Assembly (NCBI GenBank): GCA_034932685.1
Contig: JAYFOM010000037.1
Span: 1-25,471 of the forward strand
Length of the DNA stretch: 25,471 nucleotides
Reading direction: 5' to 3'
From: JAQUCI01 sp034932685
Lineage (GTDB): Bacteria; Bacillota_I; Bacilli_A; Erysipelotrichales; Erysipelotrichaceae
Each line of letters starts with the position of its first letter. Positions within the stretch are counted from its first letter, which is position 1. This document shows positions 7,377 to 15,121 of the stretch, piece after piece. The position numbers and the translations under genes were made by a program. The notes beneath the pieces were generated by a model. The model made no database searches. It saw only the letters and a list, made by a program, of their open reading frames with translations, and was not told the origin of the DNA.

Positions 7377-7865
7377 TTAGTAATCTTCTCTAATGCCAAA
7401 CTCGGCTGATTCAACCCATTCTTTGGGTCGGCTTACTAAAGCTATAATTTCTGTAAACAATCTATGATGCTGTTTCTCTTGCGCAATTAGATAATTAAAA
7501 ATTTTCTTGTCTTGTTCTGATGAACTCTTATTCAGTAGCTCTTCATATAAATCAATACTTTGTTTTTCTTTGATCAAAGCTTCTTCATAAACAGCTAATT
7601 GTTTCTCACTCTCATCTGTTAAACTGATTGCGAAATCTTTTAGACCAAGAAAAATATTATCAATTTCATTTAATGATGCATCATTATCAAGTTCATACTT
7701 TTTACTACCAATCAAATCTTGCAATATTTTTGCATGTCGTTGCTCTTCTTTAGCTAAAAGGTTAAACACTGAGTTTAAAAAATTATCCTTATTCAATTCG
7801 GCTTGTCGTTTATAATACTTTTCACCTTCAACTTCTAAGCTAATCGCAAATTCAATACTAGTCAT
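7377..7865 (-). CDS. Ferritin-like/rubrerythrin-type diiron protein
   Basis: A 162-residue helical protein with paired carboxylate/histidine motifs typical of ferritin-like diiron folds: a glutamate-rich first helix (SLEVEGEKYY), KEEQRHAKIL in helix two, KEKQSIDLYEE in helix three and QEKQHHRLF in helix four. There is no C-terminal rubredoxin Cys pair, so it is an erythrin-only form. Such proteins handle peroxide or iron in anaerobes. The gene lies 16 bases after the FMN reductase stop, with AAAGGAGG before its ATG, so the two form a redox operon. The exact reaction is unproven. Confidence 0.82.
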   Translation of the reverse strand: MTSIEFAISLEVEGEKYYKRQAELNKDNFLNSVFNLLAKEEQRHAKILQDLIGSKKYELDNDASLNEIDNIFLGLKDFAISLTDESEKQLAVYEEALIKEKQSIDLYEELLNKSSSEQDKKIFNYLIAQEKQHHRLFTEIIALVSRPKEWVESAEFGIREDY

Positions 7866-7881
7866 GATTTTCCTCCTTTAA

Positions 7882-8430
7882 TTATTTAAGTGCTAAATTC
7901 TTTAAAGCTGTCACCATTTCCTTTAATAACTCAATTGTCTTCTCATCTATCAGTTTGCCATTTTCATCAAATTTCTTTGAAGCTGCCGATACTAAAATCT
8001 CAGGACGATTCAAGACATTCATATTAAGTGATACTCCCACCTGCCTTAATTGATATTGAGCTCTACTAGTTCCAAAGTTACCGGTTGAAGCTCCCAAGAT
8101 GCCAACGGGCTTTTTTGAAAGCGGATTTTGATTACTTGGACGCGATATCCAATCAAGCGCGTTCTTTAAAACACCAGGAATAGAATAATTGTATTCAGGG
8201 GTTGCTATCATTACCATGTCAGCTTCACTTATTTTTTGTTTTAACAACACAACATCTGATGGAGGCTGTGTTTCTATATCTTGATTATACATTGGAATGG
8301 TTGCTAAATCAAAAACTTCCATTTCAACATCGAGTGGTAAATTTTCTAATACTGCTTTAAGCAATAGTTTATTGTATGATTTTTCTCTTAAACTGCCGGC
8401 AAATGCCAGAATTTTGTAATTTTTATTCAT
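7882..8430 (-). CDS. NADPH-dependent FMN reductase family protein
   Basis: Flavodoxin-fold quinone/azo/chromate-reductase type, 182 residues. The phosphate-binding loop GSLREKSYN is near the N terminus. PEYNYSIPGVLKNALDW, the FMN-isoalloxazine loop, is central, and a GASTGNFGTSRAQ segment follows. An in-frame ATG lies upstream at 8487, but AAGGAG six bases before the ATG at 8430 and the family N terminus (MNKNYKILAFAG) fix the start here. It probably reduces quinones or similar acceptors with NAD(P)H in the cytoplasm. It is operonic with the ferritin-like gene and divergent from mscL. Confidence 0.88.
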   Translation of the reverse strand: MNKNYKILAFAGSLREKSYNKLLLKAVLENLPLDVEMEVFDLATIPMYNQDIETQPPSDVVLLKQKISEADMVMIATPEYNYSIPGVLKNALDWISRPSNQNPLSKKPVGILGASTGNFGTSRAQYQLRQVGVSLNMNVLNRPEILVSAASKKFDENGKLIDEKTIELLKEMVTALKNLALK

Positions 8431-8454
8431 TTTATACTCCTTGTTTCTATTTTC

Positions 8455-8460
8455 ATTATA
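8455..8460 (-). promoter_or_regulatory. -10 element of the FMN-reductase operon
   Basis: TATAAT on the minus strand, 24 bases before the start codon. No convincing -35 at 16-18 bases. Confidence 0.4.
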
Positions 8461-8480
8461 GTAGATATTATGCATAAGTA

Positions 8481-8509
8481 TATTCAAATGCCCAATTTAA
8501 CAGTATAAT
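8481..8509 (+). promoter_or_regulatory. Promoter of mscL
   Basis: TATAAT at 8504-8509, with a weak -35 TATTCA (8481-8486) at 17 bases. The Shine-Dalgarno GGGGGG (8517-8522) begins at about the predicted +1. Confidence 0.45.
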
Positions 8510-8528
8510 TCATATAGGGGGGTATCAT

Positions 8529-8930
8529 ATGAAGTTATTTAAAGACTTTAAAGAATTCGCTATGCGTGGTAATGTTGTTGATCTTGCTGTTGGTGTGATC
8601 ATCGGTGGTGCTTTTGGTAAGATTGTATCATCGCTTGTAAATGATATTATCATGCCAATTATTGCGGTATTAACCGGTGGTACGAATTTTACTGATCTTA
8701 AGATAGTTCTAATCCCCGCCAGTGATACTGTTGCTGAAACAGCGTTACTATATGGTAGTTTTATCCAAAATGTTGTAGATTTTCTGATAATTGCGTTTAG
8801 TATCTTCATTGTTATCAAGTTAATGACTGGTTTGAAAAAGAAACAAGAAGCTTCTATAGAAGCCGCTCCTATACCTGATCCAACGATTACACTTTTATCA
8901 GAAATCAGAGACGAACTAAAAAAACGTTAA
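8529..8930 (+). CDS. mscL: Large-conductance mechanosensitive channel MscL
   Basis: A 133-residue protein with the MscL hallmarks: N-terminal amphipathic helix FKDFKEFAMRGNVVDLAVGV running into TM1 (about 15-45, glycine/alanine-rich pore GVIIGGAFGKIVSSLVNDIIMP), a periplasmic-side loop, TM2 (about 72-100) and a charged C-terminal helix ending LLSEIRDELKKR. It forms a homopentameric pore that opens on membrane tension and protects against hypo-osmotic shock. The ATG follows GGGGGG at six bases. It is a single-gene unit, divergent from the reductase operon. Confidence 0.97.
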   Translation: MKLFKDFKEFAMRGNVVDLAVGVIIGGAFGKIVSSLVNDIIMPIIAVLTGGTNFTDLKIVLIPASDTVAETALLYGSFIQNVVDFLIIAFSIFIVIKLMTGLKKKQEASIEAAPIPDPTITLLSEIRDELKKR

Positions 8931-9005
8931 ATTGATATGATTACCTAACAAATTGTTATCGTATTGTTTGAATTATTGCTTTATTTATAGAAAGGAGCAT
9001 AGTTT

Positions 9006-9512
9006 ATGGGTCTATTAGTTTATTTTGCAGATCTATCAACGCTCTCAATCATATTGTTTGTGATTGGGCTTATCCTTTTGGTCATAGAAATGTTTATACC
9101 TGGATTTGGTCTTGCCGGTATTAGCGGCATCATTATCTTAGTTGTTGATATCATTTACTCAGCTAAAACTTTTATCCAAGGTTTTTGGTTAATGATCTTT
9201 GTTTTATTGGTTTTAGCAATACTGTTTATGTTATTTATTTACTTGATGTCACACGATAAATTACCAAATCGCATGGTATTAAAAGATGAGACTAACGCCA
9301 AAAGTGGCTTTGTGAGTTCTGAAAACAAAAAACAATTATTAAATGCGGAAGGTTTAACCTTAACCGCTTTAAGACCATCAGGTATAGCCAATATCAATAA
9401 CTTGCGAGTAGATGTTGTTAGCCTTGGCGGCTTTATCGAAGGCAGTAAAAAGATAAAAGTTGTAGCTGTTGATGGTGGACGTGTAGTAGTAGAAGAAATA
9501 AAGGAGGTATAA
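9006..9512 (+). CDS. NfeD-family membrane protein
   Basis: A 168-residue short-form NfeD without the ClpP-like protease half. Hydrophobic segments span about residues 10-35, 37-55 and 58-85. A beta-rich OB-fold domain follows at about 110-168 (GLTLTALRPSGIANINNLRVDVV... ending GGRVVVEE). NfeD proteins partner with flotillins/stomatins in membrane microdomains. The start has AAAGGAG eight bases upstream. The floA ribosome site overlaps its last codons and stop (9501-9512), so the two genes are coupled. Confidence 0.9.
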   Translation: MGLLVYFADLSTLSIILFVIGLILLVIEMFIPGFGLAGISGIIILVVDIIYSAKTFIQGFWLMIFVLLVLAILFMLFIYLMSHDKLPNRMVLKDETNAKSGFVSSENKKQLLNAEGLTLTALRPSGIANINNLRVDVVSLGGFIEGSKKIKVVAVDGGRVVVEEIKEV

Positions 9513-9514
9513 TC

Positions 9515-10519
9515 ATGAACGGATTAGCTGATATTTTAGGTCTTGGAAGTATGATTCTATTAGTATTTGGTGTTATATTTTTACTATCGGTTTTCTTTAG
9601 TTTTGTGCCAATCGCATTGTGGATCAGTGCTTTAGCTGCCAATGTTAAAGTTGGTATATTTACCCTTATTGGTATGCGATTAAGAAGAGTTGTTCCTAAT
9701 CGTATTATCATCCCATTGATTATGGCCACAAAAGCTGGTGTTGAGATTTCAATTAACAAACTTGAAGCTCACTATCTTGCTGGTGGTAATGTAGAGAAGG
9801 TAGTTAACTCTATCATCGCTGCTCAAAGAGCTAACATTCCACTTGAATTTGAAAGGGCGGCAGCGATTGACTTAGCAGGTCGTGATGTTTTAGAAGCAGT
9901 TCAAATGAGTGTTAATCCAAAGGTTATCGAAACACCTATCGTCGCTGCTATCGCTAAAGATGGTATCGAATTAAAGGCGAAAGCCAAAGTTACAGTACGA
10001 GCTAATATCGATCGTTTAGTAGGTGGAGCTGGTGAGCAAACCATCATTGCCAGAGTTGGTGAAGGTGTGGTCACAACCATTGGTTCAGCCATGACCCACA
10101 AAGATGTGTTAGAAAACCCAGATAAAATATCTAAAACGGTTTTAATGAAAGGTCTTGAAGCAGGAACTGCCTTTGAAATCTTGTCAATTGATATCGCTGA
10201 TATTGATGTTGGTCGAAACGTTGGTGCGCAATTACAAACTGATCAAGCTGAAGCCGACAAACGCATTGCACAGGCTAAAGCTGAAGAACGCCGTGCTATG
10301 GCAGTTGCACGTGAACAAGAAATGATCGCAGCTGTTCAAGAGATGCGTGCAAAAGTTGTTGAAGCTGAAGCTGAAGTACCACGCGCAATGGCCGAAGCGC
10401 TAAAAAGTGGCAAATTAGGTGTAATGGATTACTACAATATGCAGAATATTATTGCTGATACCAAAATGCGTCATTCTATAGCTGAAGTTGAGGAAGGCAC
10501 CCATGATCAAACCGAATAA
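9515..10519 (+). CDS. floA: Flotillin-like protein FloA
   Basis: A 334-residue FloA (YqfA/UPF0365). An N-terminal hydrophobic hairpin (about 8-45) anchors it, the SPFH-like domain follows (VPNRIIIPLIMATKAG, MSVNPKVIETP, VGGAGEQTIIARVGEG), and an alanine/glutamate-rich helical region at about 240-295 (QAEADKRIAQAKAEERRAMA) drives oligomerisation. FloA organises membrane microdomains affecting secretion, signalling and cell-wall synthesis. AAAGGAGGT six bases before the ATG is a near-perfect ribosome site. The coding end overlaps the next small ORF by 17 bases. Family assignment is unambiguous. Confidence 0.96.
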   Translation: MNGLADILGLGSMILLVFGVIFLLSVFFSFVPIALWISALAANVKVGIFTLIGMRLRRVVPNRIIIPLIMATKAGVEISINKLEAHYLAGGNVEKVVNSIIAAQRANIPLEFERAAAIDLAGRDVLEAVQMSVNPKVIETPIVAAIAKDGIELKAKAKVTVRANIDRLVGGAGEQTIIARVGEGVVTTIGSAMTHKDVLENPDKISKTVLMKGLEAGTAFEILSIDIADIDVGRNVGAQLQTDQAEADKRIAQAKAEERRAMAVAREQEMIAAVQEMRAKVVEAEAEVPRAMAEALKSGKLGVMDYYNMQNIIADTKMRHSIAEVEEGTHDQTE

Positions 10520-10646
10520 ACAGGTAATTGATCTCAAACAAGCTAAAAAAGGAATTATTTGGTCAGTCATTCTTAATGAGCCAAAAGCTAAAAGCAATAG
10601 AAAACATCAACTAAGAATCGTATCCAAAAATACAAAAGCAGTTTGA
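10503..10646 (+). CDS. Unrecognised 47-residue ORF, third gene of the nfeD-floA operon
   Basis: A small ORF beginning inside the floA end in another frame (MIKPNKQVIDLKQAKKG... ending NTKAV). Two things support it: AGGAAGG five bases before the ATG, and a TGA stop that falls inside the operon's terminator stem with no spare sequence. It is lysine-rich and soluble, with a hydrophobic core GIIWSVIL followed by a basic stretch. Bacillus floA operons also carry a small third gene, but I cannot claim homology. Function unknown; a non-coding tail remains possible. Confidence 0.55.
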   Translation: MIKPNKQVIDLKQAKKGIIWSVILNEPKAKSNRKHQLRIVSKNTKAV

Positions 10647-10663
10647 CTCATCAAACTGCTTTT
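10634..10663. terminator. Strong bidirectional terminator
   Basis: AAAAGCAGTTTGA (10634-10646) pairs perfectly with TCAAACTGCTTTT (10651-10663), loop CTCA. It ends the floA operon on plus and the lipid kinase gene on minus. The stop codons of both genes (TGA at 10644-10646 and TGA read on minus at 10653-10651) sit in the stem. Confidence 0.9.
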
Positions 10664-11550
10664 TCTTTTTCATGATCGATAATATTAATGGCTCGTTTTT
10701 TGTTGATAATATCTACTTTATTTTGATTGCCACCAAATTCTCCATCTAGCGTCCACGGTATTTCCTCATCAGCTATAAACTGTATCCTACTTGTTTTTAC
10801 CACCTCAACAAAGGGTGAATGTGTTTCAATCCCTAATAAGAATGATGTGATAGAACTTAAATCAATTGCGGTCTTTGGTGCTTTGATTAGCATTACTTCA
10901 AATAAACCATCATCAAGTTCAACGTCTTTACTACTTAACTTATATATGCCACCAACTGAAAGAGTGTTTGTCACCATACCATATACAAATGTTTCATCAA
11001 ATTGCTGATCATCACAAATAACTTTCATATGATATTCTTTGATCGAACCGACGGTCTTTATACCTTCAAACACATATGCCAAATGACCAACTAAGTTTTT
11101 ACTTTCTTGCGGTGTGTTATAAGACACGCTAGTAAATGCACCAAAAGCTGCTACATAGATAAAATACTTATCATTGAAATAACCAACATCAAAACTTGAT
11201 GTAGTTCCATTCACAATTAATTCTGAAGCTTTTATCATATTTTTTGGTAGTTTTAAACTTGCCGCATAATCATTAGTCGATCCTGCTGGGATATATCCCA
11301 ACATTGGTTTTTCTTTTAATGACATTAAGCCATTTATCACTTCATTCAATGTTCCATCGCCACCAGCACATACAACCAATGAAAAATCAGAACCACGATC
11401 CTTAATTAGATTATAAGCATCTAAATGAGCTTGGGTCGCATACACAGTAAGATCGTATCCAGCTTCACTAAAACGATTAATTATTCCTAAAAGATGATTT
11501 TTGATCTGTCCCATTCCCGATAAGGGATTAAAAACAAACAATACGCGCAT
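10651..11550 (-). CDS. Diacylglycerol kinase-family lipid kinase (DgkB/YegS/BmrU type)
   Basis: A 299-residue soluble lipid kinase of the DAGK catalytic family. NPLSGMG near residues 8-14 and GGDGTLNEV at 63-71 form the nucleotide-binding site, GYIPAGSTNDYA follows near 85-96, and the second domain carries the DGLFEV and LDGE motifs of the family. The best known members recycle diacylglycerol to phosphatidic acid during lipoteichoic acid synthesis; YegS-like proteins use other lipids, so the substrate is open. AGGAG six bases before the ATG. Monocistronic, divergent from the uvsE-like gene. Confidence 0.9.
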   Translation of the reverse strand: MRVLFVFNPLSGMGQIKNHLLGIINRFSEAGYDLTVYATQAHLDAYNLIKDRGSDFSLVVCAGGDGTLNEVINGLMSLKEKPMLGYIPAGSTNDYAASLKLPKNMIKASELIVNGTTSSFDVGYFNDKYFIYVAAFGAFTSVSYNTPQESKNLVGHLAYVFEGIKTVGSIKEYHMKVICDDQQFDETFVYGMVTNTLSVGGIYKLSSKDVELDDGLFEVMLIKAPKTAIDLSSITSFLLGIETHSPFVEVVKTSRIQFIADEEIPWTLDGEFGGNQNKVDIINKKRAINIIDHEKEKAV

Positions 11551-11567
11551 ATTTCACTCCTATATTA

Positions 11568-11595
11568 ATTTTAAAACAAAAATCACTAATGTCAA
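11568..11595 (-). promoter_or_regulatory. Promoter of the lipid kinase gene
   Basis: On the minus strand a perfect -35 TTGACA (11595-11590), a 16-base spacer and TAAAAT (11573-11568). Only 17 bases separate the -10 from the start codon. Confidence 0.75.
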
Positions 11596-11626
11596 CGCTT
11601 GCCAGTTATTTATTAGGTCTTATTAA

Positions 11627-11655
11627 TTGCTTACATTAAATAGCTGTGCTAAATT
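11627..11655 (+). promoter_or_regulatory. Promoter of the uvsE-like gene
   Basis: TTGCTT (11627-11632), 17 bases, TAAATT (11650-11655). The start codon is 25 bases downstream. Confidence 0.5.
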
Positions 11656-11680
11656 GCATGTAAGAACACGAGGTGAGACT

Positions 11681-12940
11681 ATGAACATTGGATATGCTTG
11701 TTTAACTATTGGGGTTTTAGATACAACTATGAAAAAGTGTCTTTTAAAAAACGCTAACCACGATACCCTTTTATCCGTAATAAAGAATAACCTTAGATCA
11801 CTTGAAAACATGCTCATATATAATAGTGAGAATAACATCCATATGTTTAGAATCAGTTCAGATCTTATCCCATTTGGTTCTGATAAAAAAGTAAACCAAA
11901 TTGATTGGATCAATCATTTCGCTACTGAACTAGATAATCTTAAAAATTTGATCAAAAAGAATAATATCCGAATTTCAATGCATCCGGGTCAATATACGGT
12001 ATTGAATGCTCAAGATAAAAATATTGTTGATAGAGCGATCGCAGATCTTGAATATCACTCCTTAGTGCTATCAGCACTAGGTACTGATAATTCTTGCAAG
12101 ATAATCCTTCATATTGGTGGCATTTATAATGATAAAGAAGCAGCCATGAATCGGTTTATTGATAATTTTAACACTTTATCAACTGATGTGAAAAATCGCT
12201 TAGTAATTGAAAACGATGATCGATCATATAATATCAGCGATGTTTTAACGATAAGTCAAAGAACAAATATTCCGGTTGTTTATGATAATCTTCATAATGA
12301 ACTAAACCCCTTTGATCGTACATTAAGTGATGAATATTGGATTAAGCAATGTAGCACGACTTGGCGAAAACAAGATGGTAAACAGAAAATCCATTACTCA
12401 CAAAAAAACCAGAATAAAAAACAAGGCTCACATTCTAATACGATTAACATAAATGAGTTTTTACGTTTTTATAAATCTATCGCAAGTATTGATTTAGACA
12501 TCATGCTTGAGGTAAAAGATAAAAACATTTCTGCCGTCAAGTGCATCAATAGTTTATATAGACCAGTTTCAAAGAAACTGTTTGAGAAAGAGTGGAGTCG
12601 CTATAAATATGTAATCTTATCTAACTCTCATAATGATTACTTGAAAATAAGAGAGCTCTTAAAAGATTTTAAAGATGAAGATGCTTTAGTCTTTTACGAT
12701 GTTATTGAAAATAACTTAAATCTTAGTGAGGATGTTGGAAATCAAGTAAACGCTGCACAACATATATGGGGTTATTTTAAAGAAATTAGCGATATAAAAG
12801 AAAGAAAAAAATTCTTCAAATTGTTAGATGATTATCAAAACCAACTAAAACCTATTAAGAGTATAAAGAATTATTTATACAAACTCACAATCAAATATGA
12901 CATTAAATACTTGCTTACCTCCCATTACTTCTATTTATGA
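11681..12940 (+). CDS. uvsE: UV-damage endonuclease UvsE/UVDE with C-terminal DUF1722-like domain
   Basis: A 419-residue protein. Residues about 1-290 are a UVDE TIM barrel that nicks DNA 5' of UV photoproducts. The metal-site motifs are all visible: MHPGQ, LHIGG, IENDD, YDNLH, IHYSQ, GSHSN and MLEVKDK. Classical UvsE is about 300-320 residues. The extra 110 residues (from about 305; YKYVILSNSHNDYL then NAAQHIWGYF and LLDDYQ) resemble DUF1722/YbgA, often linked to photolyase-type repair genes. Start at 11681 is set by GAGGTG five bases before the ATG and by the family N terminus MNIGYACL; the reading frame is open further upstream, to an ATG at 11627, but that has no ribosome site. Single-gene unit. 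Confidence 0.9.
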   Translation: MNIGYACLTIGVLDTTMKKCLLKNANHDTLLSVIKNNLRSLENMLIYNSENNIHMFRISSDLIPFGSDKKVNQIDWINHFATELDNLKNLIKKNNIRISMHPGQYTVLNAQDKNIVDRAIADLEYHSLVLSALGTDNSCKIILHIGGIYNDKEAAMNRFIDNFNTLSTDVKNRLVIENDDRSYNISDVLTISQRTNIPVVYDNLHNELNPFDRTLSDEYWIKQCSTTWRKQDGKQKIHYSQKNQNKKQGSHSNTININEFLRFYKSIASIDLDIMLEVKDKNISAVKCINSLYRPVSKKLFEKEWSRYKYVILSNSHNDYLKIRELLKDFKDEDALVFYDVIENNLNLSEDVGNQVNAAQHIWGYFKEISDIKERKKFFKLLDDYQNQLKPIKSIKNYLYKLTIKYDIKYLLTSHYFYL

Positions 12941-12977
12941 TGATATTGTTCATCTAAACATGCTAATTATCAAAAAC

Positions 12978-13000
12978 ACTTCGTTTTACGAAGTTTTTTT
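12978..13000 (+). terminator. Terminator of the uvsE-like gene
   Basis: ACTTCG (12978-12983) pairs with CGAAGT (12989-12994), loop TTTTA, followed by TTTTTT. Confidence 0.8.
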
Positions 13001-13048
13001 ACTTCTTATTTAAGTAATGTGTGAAGCACTAATTGTCTTGGATAAAAT

Positions 13049-13086
13049 ATTACCGTTTTAATGATGACGGTTTTTTATTTTATAAA
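13049..13086 (+). promoter_or_regulatory. ATTACCG box and candidate promoter of the isomerase/dehydrogenase operon
   Basis: The box ATTACCGTTTTA (13049-13060) runs into a -35-like TTTAAT (13057-13062), an 18-base spacer and TATAAA (13081-13086). The same box abuts the -35 of two other promoters in this window. An alternative reading is a second terminator for uvsE: ACCGT (13052-13056) can pair with ACGGT (13066-13070) before a T run. Both could be true. Confidence 0.45.
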
Positions 13087-13173
13087 TGAACCACTATGAT
13101 AAACTAAAGTAAATCTAAATATATAAGAGTAGTTTTTTTATCTAGTCTTTATATTTATAAAAAGGAGAAAAAA

Positions 13174-13809
13174 ATGAGAATCGCAATGATCAATGAATTT
13201 AGTCAGGCAAGTAAAAACGCTATTGTACTAAAACAATTAGAAGACGTCGTAACACCAATGGGGCATACTGTTTTTAATACTGGTATGTGTTGTGATGATG
13301 ACAAGTATTATCTAACCTATCTTAACATCGGTGTACAAGCAGCTTTATTACTGAATTCCAAAGCGGTTGATTTTGTAGTTACAGGTTGTGGAACAGGACA
13401 AGGCGCTCTTATGGCTTGTAATATGTTTCCTGGTGTTGTTTGTGGATACTGTATTGAACCCTCTGACGCTTATCTGTTTTTGCAAATAAACAATGGTAAT
13501 ACTCTTTCTATTCCCTACGCCAAAGGATTTGGCTGGGGTGCTGAAGTAAACATTAAAACAATATTCGAAAAAGCTTTTGGATCACCAAAAGGCCTTGGAT
13601 ATCCTCAAGAACGTAAAGAAAGTCAAAATCGTAATGCCGCAGCTTTAAATGTAATGAAAGCAGCTGTTGGAAAGAATTTGATTGAAGCATTAGAATCAAT
13701 CGATCAAGATATCTTAAAGAAAGCACTAACTCCACGTTTTCTAGAGTGTTTTTTACCAAACTGTCAAGATGAAGAACTAAAATCCTTCGTTGAAAAGACC
13801 CTTGGATAA
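13174..13809 (+). CDS. RpiB/LacA/LacB-family sugar-phosphate isomerase
   Basis: A 211-residue protein. The first 150 residues follow the RpiB/LacAB fold: MRIAMINEFSQ at the N terminus, the active-site segment TGCGTGQGALMACNMFPGV with its catalytic cysteine at about residue 72, and NNGNTLSIP. A C-terminal extension of about 55-60 residues is longer than classical RpiB. The family interconverts aldose and ketose phosphates (ribose/ribulose-5-P, galactose/tagatose-6-P, tetrose phosphates). The substrate here is unknown. AAAAGGAG sits before the ATG. The next gene starts two bases after the stop, so the pair is translationally coupled. Part of the sugar locus to 24033. Confidence 0.85.
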   Translation: MRIAMINEFSQASKNAIVLKQLEDVVTPMGHTVFNTGMCCDDDKYYLTYLNIGVQAALLLNSKAVDFVVTGCGTGQGALMACNMFPGVVCGYCIEPSDAYLFLQINNGNTLSIPYAKGFGWGAEVNIKTIFEKAFGSPKGLGYPQERKESQNRNAAALNVMKAAVGKNLIEALESIDQDILKKALTPRFLECFLPNCQDEELKSFVEKTLG

Positions 13810-13810
13810 T

Positions 13811-14887
13811 ATGAAAACAATACTTCCTCATGTAACTTATGGTATAGATGCGTATGAAAGTATAGCAAAAGAAGTAAAATTATATGGTAAGAAGTGTGCA
13901 TTAGTTTACGGTGAGAAAGCTTTTAACGCTGCTCGTGAGAGATTATTACCAGCGCTAGAGCAATCAGATATCGATATTGTTACCTCGTTTTGTTATGGTC
14001 ACGAAGCAACTTACAGTAATGTTGAAAAGATTGTAAATGATCAGAAGGTCAAAGAGGCCGATATCATATTCGCTATTGGTGGTGGAAAGTGTATTGATAC
14101 CGTCAAATACGCTTCCGTATTGATGAACAAACCATTGTTCACTTTCCCAACTATCGCATCAACATGTGCTGCTGTCACAAAACTTAGTGTTATTTATAAT
14201 GATGACAGCAGTTTCAAAGAAGTTGTCAATTTTGATACTTGTCCAAGACATACATTTATAGATACAGATATTATCGCAAAATCACCAGATGTATACTTAT
14301 GGGCTGGTATTGGTGATACCTTAGCTAAGTATATCGAGTGTACTTTCAGTGCACGTGGCGATGTATTAAGTTTTGAACAACAGCTTGGTGTTAATACAAG
14401 TAATCTATGTTTTTATCCTTTGATCAAGGAGGGAGCTACCGCTTTAAAGCATAAGAAACAACAAGTAGTTTCAGATGAACTGACAAAAACCATCTTAAAT
14501 ATAATTGTTTCTACTGGTATTGTATCAATTTGTGTTGGCAAGGATTATAACTCAGCTTTAGCTCATGCTTTAAATTACGGATTTTCATGTCGCAAACACA
14601 TTGAAAAAGATCATTATCATGGCGAAGTAGTCTCATATGGCGCTTTAGTACAATTAATGATGGATAAACAATATGATGATCTTGCTCTTGCATACCGTTT
14701 TTATAAAGAAATTGCTCTTCCAACAAAATTAGCTGATATTGGTTTTATGGCTGATGATGATTTAGAAGATGTTTTGAATATCACGGTTATCAACGATGAG
14801 CTAAAACATGTACCATACCCTGTCACAAAAGAACTTATTAAGCAAGCAATGAGAGAGCTTGAGCAATGCAATCTAGATAATAAATAA
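13811..14887 (+). CDS. Glycerol dehydrogenase-like metal-dependent dehydrogenase
   Basis: A 358-residue protein of the GldA branch of iron-type alcohol dehydrogenases. It shows IGGGKCIDTVKY (about 89-100) for NAD binding, FPTIASTCAAVTKLSVIY (112-129), and the metal ligands D169 (GIGDT), H252 (ALAHALNYG) and H270 (YHGE), placed as in GldA. It would oxidise a polyol or reduce a keto sugar in the cytoplasm; glycerol/dihydroxyacetone is only one option. The ATG at 13811 has no strong ribosome site, and coupling to the isomerase stop two bases upstream probably drives it. A TTG at 13790 in the same frame is less likely. Confidence 0.88.
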   Translation: MKTILPHVTYGIDAYESIAKEVKLYGKKCALVYGEKAFNAARERLLPALEQSDIDIVTSFCYGHEATYSNVEKIVNDQKVKEADIIFAIGGGKCIDTVKYASVLMNKPLFTFPTIASTCAAVTKLSVIYNDDSSFKEVVNFDTCPRHTFIDTDIIAKSPDVYLWAGIGDTLAKYIECTFSARGDVLSFEQQLGVNTSNLCFYPLIKEGATALKHKKQQVVSDELTKTILNIIVSTGIVSICVGKDYNSALAHALNYGFSCRKHIEKDHYHGEVVSYGALVQLMMDKQYDDLALAYRFYKEIALPTKLADIGFMADDDLEDVLNITVINDELKHVPYPVTKELIKQAMRELEQCNLDNK

Positions 14888-14893
14888 TCATTA

Positions 14894-14922
14894 AAAAGAC
14901 TCAAACAGTGTTTGAGTCTTTT
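14894..14922. terminator. Bidirectional terminator
   Basis: AAAAGACTCAAAC (14894-14906) pairs perfectly with GTTTGAGTCTTTT (14910-14922), loop AGT. It ends both the dehydrogenase gene and the convergent minus-strand small membrane gene, whose stop lies in the stem. Confidence 0.88.
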
Positions 14923-15112
14923 ACTTAATAAATATGATACTAACAACAGTAAGTGCTAGCACTATATAACCAATATATAACATAGTTTTTTCTTTCCTGT
15001 TATATGGTTGTGTCTGGTCATTCTCATTTACAGCTCTTTTAGTATATTGCATTCGGGTATACATTATCATTGCCAAACCAACAACCAGTAATACATATTT
15101 TATATACTCCAT
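14921..15112 (-). CDS. Small two-TM membrane protein
   Basis: A 63-residue protein with two hydrophobic helices (about 4-19 and 44-62) joined by a polar loop with both charges (QYTKRAVNENDQTQPYNRKEKT). No family recognised. AAGGAG five bases before the ATG overlaps the TAA stop of the NERD-like gene upstream, so the two are one operon and translation is likely coupled. The coupling suggests the two membrane proteins act together. Function unknown. Confidence 0.7.
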   Translation of the reverse strand: MEYIKYVLLVVGLAMIMYTRMQYTKRAVNENDQTQPYNRKEKTMLYIGYIVLALTVVSIIFIK

Positions 15113-15121
15113 GAGTTCTCC

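Noticed and set aside
13049..13173. cre (CcpA) sites upstream of the sugar genes
   Set aside because: I searched for the WTGNAANCGNWNNCW pattern in the intergenic regions by eye and saw no convincing match.
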